Position numbers and translations under genes: made by a program. DNA of 5,593 bases from Rickettsiales bacterium (GTDB taxonomy: Bacteria > Pseudomonadota > Alphaproteobacteria > Rickettsiales > UBA3002). The notes under the pieces were generated by a model. The model made no database searches, was not told where the DNA came from, and worked only from the letters and a program-made list of their open reading frames with translations. The DNA lies in assembly GCA_947441895.1 (NCBI GenBank), contig CANEUT010000112.1, forward strand, positions 1-5,593, in the 5' to 3' direction. Positions 1 through 4,381 of this stretch are shown one piece after another; the first letter of the stretch is position 1; every line of letters starts with the position of its first letter.

Positions 1-458
1 ATTTTGGGGCCACTGACCCCATTAAATGCCCGAAATGCGCGCATGCATGGCGCGTTGGGGCATCGAAGAAGGCGCCTCCCAAAGCAAAAAAAGAAGTGAA
101 AGTGCTTCAAAAGCCTGTTCGTAAGCTGGATGCTGAAGAAGAATTGATGGGCGTGGCCGGCGATTTGCCCGATATTGAGGATGATGAAGACGGTATCGAC
201 ATGGAGCCCATGGAAGATGAAACCGTTGAAATGACTTCGCTCGACGAGGTGGAGGAGCACGAAGAAAAAGAAGATACCGACCCGAATGGCGATGATGCCG
301 AAGACGATATGTTCAGCGAATTGTCGGGTGATACCAAATTGGTCGATGACTATGAAGATGAGGAAGAAGATGATGAAGACGAGGAAGAAGATGAGGATGG
401 CGAGGAAGAGGATGACGAGGATGATGACGACAGCCCACGCAAAAAGCGCCGCCGCTAA
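1..458 (+). CDS. FYDLN_acid (TIGR02300-like) zinc-ribbon protein with long acidic tail, 5'-truncated
   Basis: The reading frame is open from the left edge (first whole codon at 3) to the TAA at 456-458, giving 151 visible residues; the start lies outside the window. The first visible residues are FGATDPIKCPKC. This matches the second half of the small Cys-containing N-terminal domain of FYDLN_acid proteins, where FYDLN-x-DPI-x-CPKC is typical, so probably only some 20 residues are missing. A Lys/Pro/Ala-rich linker follows, then a tail dominated by Asp and Glu. In the stretch encoded by 345-431, 27 of 29 residues are acidic. The protein then ends abruptly in a basic cluster, SPRKKRRR. The family's molecular function is not established; a soluble cytoplasmic protein is expected, as no membrane segment is visible. 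The gene is followed after 18 bp by the next gene on the same strand and is probably co-transcribed with it. An internal ATG at 96 exists but would discard the conserved CPKC motif, so I do not use it as the start. Confidence 0.78.
   Translation, partial: FGATDPIKCPKCAHAWRVGASKKAPPKAKKEVKVLQKPVRKLDAEEELMGVAGDLPDIEDDEDGIDMEPMEDETVEMTSLDEVEEHEEKEDTDPNGDDAEDDMFSELSGDTKLVDDYEDEEEDDEDEEEDEDGEEEDDEDDDDSPRKKRRR
360..422 (+). repeat. Three tandem 21-bp (7-codon) repeats encoding the acidic tail
   Basis: Three adjacent 21-bp copies (360-380, 381-401, 402-422) each begin GAGGAAGA and are in frame with the gene. They encode EEEDDED, EEEDEDG and EEEDDED. Copies 1 and 2 differ at three positions and copies 2 and 3 at five, mostly at wobble or Asp/Glu-neutral positions. 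The pattern fits growth of the acidic tail by in-frame duplication or slippage, keeping charge while letting sequence drift. It makes the plus strand strongly purine-rich here. Confidence 0.8.
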
Positions 459-476
459 CGCGAGCAAAGGAAATTC

Positions 477-1727
477 ATGCGTCTAGTCACTAAAGATCCC
501 GAGGCACACCTCATTGAGCTGCTGAATTTGATCGATGAAAATCGTCAGGGCTGGCAAGTGGTGTGTTTTGGTTTCTCGCGCTTGCTCGAACATTATCGCA
601 GCGAATATCAAATCAAAATCGCCACCAATTTAATGAATGATTTGCTGGGTGACCGCGATGGCGCTATTTATGTGTGCGATGACGCCACGCTTTATGTGGC
701 CGTGCGTAATTTTCCACGCGCACTCATGGAAAAAATGATTTTTCAGCTGCGCTATTTATTCATGGATGACCCGCTTTCCTATACGCCTGAGGGTGATGAG
801 AATCCTGAATTTTCGACACTCTATGATATTGAAAATCAGTGGCAAGATTTCATGGATATTTGCAAGCGTCGCCTGATTAACCGCGTGCGTCAGTCGCAAG
901 CGGCCAAAGGCATTCCGAAAGCAGCGGGCGCGGTGGCTCGCGGTGAAGAGCCACCACCACTGGCCACCAAAGAAATGAAGCTTTTTACTGCTTCCAGCCT
1001 TGCTAAAATTGAGAAAGATTTGCTGGATATTGATCTGAATGGCACCATTCGCCGCCAGCCCATTTGTGCGGCCATTCCAGAAACAAACGTGCGCACTGTG
1101 TTCGATGAAATGTACATTAACATCACGCATTTGCGTCAAATTATGGGGCTTGATATTGATCTGCTTTCCGATCGCTGGCTGTTTAAATACCTCACACAAA
1201 TTCTTGATGATCGCATGCTGACGGCGATTCAGCGCAACCCCATTCGCTATCTGGCGAACCCCATTAGCCTTAACCTCAATATTCCCACCGTGCTTTCCAA
1301 TCGCTTTTTGGAATTCGATGCGGCCATTAAGCCCAGCAGTAAAGTTTCCATTGTCATTGAACTGCAAATTGCTGATGTTTTTGCCGATATGTCGGCATTC
1401 TTGCTGGCGAAAGATACGGCGCAAAAACTGGGTTACCGTGTCTGTCTTGATGGCGTGACTGATCTGAGCTTCGCACAGATTGATCGTCAGCGTTTGGGCT
1501 TTGACCTTATTAAGCTGATTTGGAATGCCGATAGTGAAACTGATATTGGCTCACCCGCCAATCGCGCACTGGCCGAGGCGATTCGTCAATGCGGTAACAA
1601 CCGCGTTATTCTCACGCGCTGCGATAATAAGCAGGCCGTGCAATATGGCCAGGCACTGGGGCTGGCATTGTTTCAGGGGCGCTATTTAGATATGCTGGTA
1701 AATCCAAAATCAGCCGTAAAAAATTAG
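477..1727 (+). CDS. Degenerate GGDEF-EAL-like protein, probably non-catalytic
   Basis: The protein has 416 residues. The ATG at 477 follows AAAGGA (466-471) at good spacing, which supports this start. The C-terminal half (about 190-410) follows the order of an EAL c-di-GMP phosphodiesterase. It shows QPI at 194-196, EMY at 211-213 in the place of EAL, NLN at 266-268, ELQ at 295-297, LDGV at 324-327 where DDFG is expected, IK at 345-346, LTRCDNKQA in place of the AEGVET segment, and QGR at 400-402. The second metal-binding Asp of DDFG and the Glu of AEGVE are not seen, so hydrolysis of c-di-GMP is unlikely. Residues about 25-100 resemble a worn GGDEF fold, with CDDAT (67-71) where GGDEF would be. 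A low-complexity Ala/Pro linker spans about 140-165. There is no signal peptide or membrane segment, so it is probably cytoplasmic. It may bind a nucleotide or a partner rather than catalyse. The next gene starts one base after its stop, which suggests translational coupling. The domain assignment rests on motif order read by eye. Confidence 0.68.
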   Translation: MRLVTKDPEAHLIELLNLIDENRQGWQVVCFGFSRLLEHYRSEYQIKIATNLMNDLLGDRDGAIYVCDDATLYVAVRNFPRALMEKMIFQLRYLFMDDPLSYTPEGDENPEFSTLYDIENQWQDFMDICKRRLINRVRQSQAAKGIPKAAGAVARGEEPPPLATKEMKLFTASSLAKIEKDLLDIDLNGTIRRQPICAAIPETNVRTVFDEMYINITHLRQIMGLDIDLLSDRWLFKYLTQILDDRMLTAIQRNPIRYLANPISLNLNIPTVLSNRFLEFDAAIKPSSKVSIVIELQIADVFADMSAFLLAKDTAQKLGYRVCLDGVTDLSFAQIDRQRLGFDLIKLIWNADSETDIGSPANRALAEAIRQCGNNRVILTRCDNKQAVQYGQALGLALFQGRYLDMLVNPKSAVKN

Positions 1728-1728
1728 C

Positions 1729-2451
1729 ATGATTGAATGGATTGCCGCGCATCAATTTGTTTTATCGGGCATTGCCTTTCTGCTGATCATTGGTCCGGCG
1801 ATTGGTAATTATGCCTGTTCGGTAGTGTATCGTTTGCCGCGTGGACAAACGCCGTTTGAACGTCACCCATTTTGTGGCCACTGCAACGCTAATTTGAAGC
1901 CGATTGATTTAGCACCCATTATTTCATGGTTTTCTACACGCGGAAAATGCCGCTATTGCGGCGGTGCCATTCCGCCCATTTACACCATCATCGAAATTAC
2001 CTGCGGCATCGTTTTTATTGCGTATTTTTTGCAGTTCGGCATCAGCGAGCAGTTCATTATTTACACCGCCTATGCCACGTTTGTGGTGATTGCTGCGGCT
2101 ATTCAGTGGCAGCAGGGCTGGCTCAGTTCCAGTATTTATGGCTATGCTATTACCTGCGCGGTGTTAGCGCGGGTGCTGGCCGAACAGACCATTTATGGCT
2201 GCGTGCAGAGCATTGTGATTATGATGACCATTATGCTGGGGCTGATGCGTTTGCGCGGCAAACCGGTCGATCCACTCAGCAAGCCGTGGCTATGGTGGTT
2301 TGTGCTGATGGGCGTGGTGTTGCCCATTCATTATTGGCACATTATTGCCGGCATTTATGTGCTGAAGCTTTGCGTGCCAAAACGCTGGCGCGTGGTGGTC
2401 TATGCCGCAAGTGCGCTTGCACTGCCCGTTATTCTACCGTCACTGATTTAG
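1729..2451 (+). CDS. Type IV prepilin peptidase (A24) family membrane protein lacking the catalytic aspartates
   Basis: The protein has 240 residues and starts one base after the preceding stop. No clear Shine-Dalgarno is visible, so translation probably depends on reinitiation. The N-terminal part is classical for PilD/TadV-like prepilin peptidases. A first hydrophobic helix is followed by GNYACSVVYRLPRG (26-39), then CGHC (49-52), a PIDLAPIISW segment (58-67) and CRYC (74-77). These are the cysteine pairs of the bifunctional peptidase/N-methyltransferase loop. Several hydrophobic helices follow, consistent with an inner-membrane enzyme. In active A24 peptidases one Asp lies in an ID...LPD segment and the other in GxGDxKL. 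Here the first region reads IQWQQGWLSSS (Gln126 where Asp is expected) and no GxGD is present. D181 is the only Asp after residue 60. Cleavage of prepilins by the standard two-Asp mechanism therefore looks impossible, while the cysteine domain is intact. It could be a methyltransferase-only or scaffolding form, or a decaying gene. No pilin or secretion genes are visible nearby. The 3' end overlaps the convergent glmS. Confidence 0.82.
   Translation: MIEWIAAHQFVLSGIAFLLIIGPAIGNYACSVVYRLPRGQTPFERHPFCGHCNANLKPIDLAPIISWFSTRGKCRYCGGAIPPIYTIIEITCGIVFIAYFLQFGISEQFIIYTAYATFVVIAAAIQWQQGWLSSSIYGYAITCAVLARVLAEQTIYGCVQSIVIMMTIMLGLMRLRGKPVDPLSKPWLWWFVLMGVVLPIHYWHIIAGIYVLKLCVPKRWRVVVYAASALALPVILPSLI
2429..2451. 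other. Tail-to-tail coding overlap of prepilin peptidase gene and glmS
   Basis: The plus-strand gene ends in TAG at 2449-2451 and the minus-strand glmS ends in TAA (complement of 2429-2431), so 23 bp are coding on both strands. The glmS side encodes the nearly invariant C-terminus LAKSVTVE; the same bases read forward give the final PVILPSLI of the peptidase-like protein. No Rho-independent terminator is visible between the genes, so each transcript must end inside the opposite gene or by another mechanism. Confidence 0.9.
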
Positions 2452-4252
2452 CTAAATTGCGTGGCTGATCAACATCGGTGCCCTTCAGTACGGCGGTGTA
2501 ATAGGCCAGCAATTGTGCTGGCACCGCATATAAAATGGGTGACACAAACGCATGCACCGATGGCAGCGTGATGGATTCGCTCACCACATTACCAAGTTCC
2601 GCAATGCCCTCGGCGTTGCTGAACACAATAATTTTTCCACCACGCGCGGCGGCTTCCTGAATGTTGCTGGCGGTTTTTTCAAACAATGCATCATGCGGTG
2701 CAAACGCAATGACGGGCACTGATTCATCGATCAAAGCAATGGGGCCATGTTTCATTTCACCCGCCGCATAGGCTTCGGCATGAATATAGGAAATTTCCTT
2801 CATTTTCAGCGCAGCTTCATGCGCAATGGCATAGCTGGTGCCACGACCAATATAGAGCATGTCGCGGGCATACTGAATTTTATGCGCCAGTTTTTCGATG
2901 GCATCGGCGTGGTGTAAAATTTCAGATATACGGGCAGGGACTTCGGCCAGTGCAAATGTTAGTTGCGCCATTTCATCGTTACTCAGCGTTCCGCGTGCAT
3001 CGGCCAATGCCAGTGTAAGACAGGCAAGCACGGTGAGTTGCGTGGTGAATGCTTTGGTGCTGGCTACCCCAATTTCAGGGCCGGCATGGGTGTAAAGCGT
3101 TGCCTCTGCCTCGTGCGACATGGTCGATTCGGGCACGTTGACAATGGCCAAGGTGTGCTGACCCTGTGATTTAGCATAACGCAGTGCGGCTAGCGTATCC
3201 GCCGTTTCGCCCGACTGCGAAATAACCAAGGTGAGGCCATTTTTCTGCATCACCGGTTCGCGGTAGCGAAACTCGGAAGCATAATCAATTTCCACGGGCA
3301 GTTTGGTGATTGATTCCAGCCAGTAACGCGCACAAAGCCCAGCATAAAATGACGTGCCGCACGCCACAATGGTAATGCAGCTCACTTCGCTTAACGCAAA
3401 GGGAAGGGCTGGCAATGCAATGCGGGCGGTGGTGGGGTTATAATACACATTCAGGGTTTGACCGATGACGGTTGGCTGCTCAAAAATTTCTTTTTGCATG
3501 AAGTGGCGATAATCACCCTTGCCGGTGGTGGCGCCCGTCAGCGCGGTCACCTTAATTGGGCGTTCCACGATTGCATCATCCGCATTAAAAATGGTTACCC
3601 CATCGCGGCGAATTTCGGCCCAGTCGCCTTCTTCCAAATAGCAAATTTTCTGGGTGAGAGGGGCGAGTGCCACCGCGTCGGACCCTAAATAATTTTCGCC
3701 CTGACCAAACCCCAGCGCCAGTGGTGAACCACGGCGGGCGGCATAAATAGCATCGGGGTGGTTGGCGAATAAAATGCCCAGTGCAAAGGCACCTTTTAAG
3801 CGCTTCAAGCAAGCGGCCACGGCGTCACGCGGTGACAAGCCTTTGTTCAAATAAAACGTGATGAGCTGGGGCACCACTTCGGTGTCGGTCTGGCTGGTAA
3901 ACGCATGGCCCAACCCTTCAAGTTCTGCCCGCAACGCCTGAAAATTCTCGATGATACCATTATGAACCACCGCCACTTTATCGGTGGCGTGTGGGTGAGC
4001 ATTGATTTCGGTAGGCAAGCCGTGTGTGGCCCAGCGTGTGTGGCCAATGCCCAATGTGCCACCGAGTGGATGCGCGCTCACCGCTGCTTCAAGCGCGGCC
4101 AGCTTGCCTTGGGCGCGGCGACGTTCAATGGCACCATTCACCAGCGTGGCAATGCCGGCTGAATCATAGCCGCGATATTCCAGACGCTTTAACGCATCGA
4201 GCACCAAGGGGGCTGCCAGCTGATTGCCAACGACGCCAATAATTCCGCACAT
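2429..4252 (-). CDS. glmS: Glutamine--fructose-6-phosphate aminotransferase (isomerizing), GlmS
   Basis: This cytoplasmic enzyme converts fructose-6-phosphate and glutamine to glucosamine-6-phosphate and glutamate. It is the first committed step toward UDP-GlcNAc for peptidoglycan and lipopolysaccharide. The protein has 607 residues, close to the E. coli length. It begins MCGIIG, where Cys2 becomes the N-terminal nucleophile after Met removal. The glutaminase domain (about 2-220) shows YRGYDSAG, HTRWATHG (71-78), HNGIIEN (97-103) and TDTEV (122-126). The first SIS domain (about 285-425) has ACGTSFYAG (297-305), SQSGETADTL (345-354) and GVASTKAFTTQ (395-405). The second (about 455-595) has EISYIHAEAYAAGE (486-499) and KHGPIALID (501-509). 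The C-terminus is DQPRNLAKSVTVE with the active-site Lys602. A longer start at 4273 would add MCQKRYI and bury the catalytic Cys, so 4252 is chosen. It is divergent from the kinase gene and convergent with the peptidase-like gene. No glmS ribozyme-like leader is recognisable. Confidence 0.98.
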   Translation of the reverse strand: MCGIIGVVGNQLAAPLVLDALKRLEYRGYDSAGIATLVNGAIERRRAQGKLAALEAAVSAHPLGGTLGIGHTRWATHGLPTEINAHPHATDKVAVVHNGIIENFQALRAELEGLGHAFTSQTDTEVVPQLITFYLNKGLSPRDAVAACLKRLKGAFALGILFANHPDAIYAARRGSPLALGFGQGENYLGSDAVALAPLTQKICYLEEGDWAEIRRDGVTIFNADDAIVERPIKVTALTGATTGKGDYRHFMQKEIFEQPTVIGQTLNVYYNPTTARIALPALPFALSEVSCITIVACGTSFYAGLCARYWLESITKLPVEIDYASEFRYREPVMQKNGLTLVISQSGETADTLAALRYAKSQGQHTLAIVNVPESTMSHEAEATLYTHAGPEIGVASTKAFTTQLTVLACLTLALADARGTLSNDEMAQLTFALAEVPARISEILHHADAIEKLAHKIQYARDMLYIGRGTSYAIAHEAALKMKEISYIHAEAYAAGEMKHGPIALIDESVPVIAFAPHDALFEKTASNIQEAAARGGKIIVFSNAEGIAELGNVVSESITLPSVHAFVSPILYAVPAQLLAYYTAVLKGTDVDQPRNLAKSVTVE

Positions 4253-4258
4253 AATATA

Positions 4259-4266
4259 CCTCTTCT
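4259..4266 (-). promoter_or_regulatory. Shine-Dalgarno of glmS, deciding its start
   Basis: Read on the minus strand, this is AGAAGAGG followed by six bases and then the ATG at 4252-4250. The spacing is ideal for the MCGIIG start. It lies inside the 7-codon extension that would be produced from the upstream ATG at 4273, so the extension is almost certainly untranslated leader. Confidence 0.8.
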
Positions 4267-4272
4267 GGCACA

Positions 4273-4286
4273 CCGGTTACCACCGG
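4273..4286 (-). other. Small GC-rich hairpin in the glmS leader
   Basis: CCGGT (4273-4277) and ACCGG (4282-4286) are exact inverted repeats separated by 4 bases, so the glmS leader RNA can form a 5-bp GC-rich stem with a tetraloop just upstream of the Shine-Dalgarno. The hexamer CACCGG also occurs twice in direct orientation (4271-4276, 4281-4286). It is too short to call a riboswitch or terminator, and a function is not shown. Confidence 0.3.
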
Positions 4287-4304
4287 CATAGACGGGTCGC
4301 AAAC

Positions 4305-4310
4305 GTTATA
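4305..4310 (-). promoter_or_regulatory. Possible -10 element of the glmS promoter
   Basis: Read on the minus strand this is TATAAC, matching five of six bases of the sigma-70 -10 consensus, in an AT-rich patch. It would give a leader of roughly 45-50 bases before the glmS ATG. No convincing -35 hexamer is seen at 16-18 bp spacing (ATGATT at 17 bp), so the promoter is tentative or activator-dependent. Confidence 0.3.
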
Positions 4311-4326
4311 TTTTGTAAGTAGTTGT

Positions 4327-4341
4327 GAATCATATCGATTC
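4327..4341. promoter_or_regulatory. Paired GANTC (CcrM-type) methylation sites forming an inverted repeat
   Basis: GAATC (4327-4331) and GATTC (4337-4341) are exact inverted repeats with a 5-base spacer, and each is a GANTC site. In many Alphaproteobacteria the cell-cycle methyltransferase CcrM modifies GANTC, and promoter methylation state, sensed through GcrA, tunes transcription. A third site, GAGTC, lies at 4384-4388 over the kinase start codon. The sites are directly visible; methylation and regulation are inferred. Confidence 0.4.
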
Positions 4342-4343
4342 GC

Positions 4344-4358
4344 TTAATGATTTCTTAA
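4344..4358. promoter_or_regulatory. Candidate CtrA-binding box (TTAA-N7-TTAA)
   Basis: TTAA at 4344-4347 and TTAA at 4355-4358 are separated by exactly seven bases, the full CtrA recognition pattern known from Caulobacter and relatives. The box ends 23 bp before the kinase ATG and 92 bp from the glmS ATG, in the divergent intergenic region and next to two GANTC sites. Its closeness to the kinase start suits repression or autoregulation of the kinase; it could also act as an upstream activator site for glmS. Binding itself is inferred from the pattern. Confidence 0.5.
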
Positions 4359-4381
4359 GGTGCTTCGTGTAGCAAAGCAAA

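Noticed and set aside
756..1424. 222-codon open frame on the minus strand opposite the GGDEF-EAL-like gene
   Set aside because: It is entirely antisense to a gene with recognisable domain motifs; its translation shows no family features, and the plus-strand gene has a good ribosome-binding site and operon context.
2407..2420. Inverted repeat GCAAG-TGCG-CTTGC just past the glmS stop, as a possible terminator
   Set aside because: The stem is only 5 bp, lies inside the peptidase-like coding sequence, and no T-run follows it on either strand.
1926..2468. 180-codon plus-strand frame overlapping the prepilin peptidase gene and ending STVTDLAKLRG
   Set aside because: It is a +1-type shadow frame rich in Cys, His and Arg. 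Its ending is simply the antisense of the conserved glmS 3' end, a frequent artefact, and it lacks the CxxC and transmembrane pattern of the real gene.
4323..4350. Sigma-70 promoter for the kinase using TTGTGA (4323) and TAATGA (4345)
   Set aside because: The -10 match is poor (two of six) and the pair overlaps the GANTC and CtrA motifs; another -10-like TATATT at 4307 has no -35 partner. I do not assign a start site.
4253..4381. glmS ribozyme or other riboswitch in the glmS leader
   Set aside because: The glmS ribozyme is a feature of Gram-positive bacteria and needs a longer structured leader; only a 5-bp hairpin is visible here.
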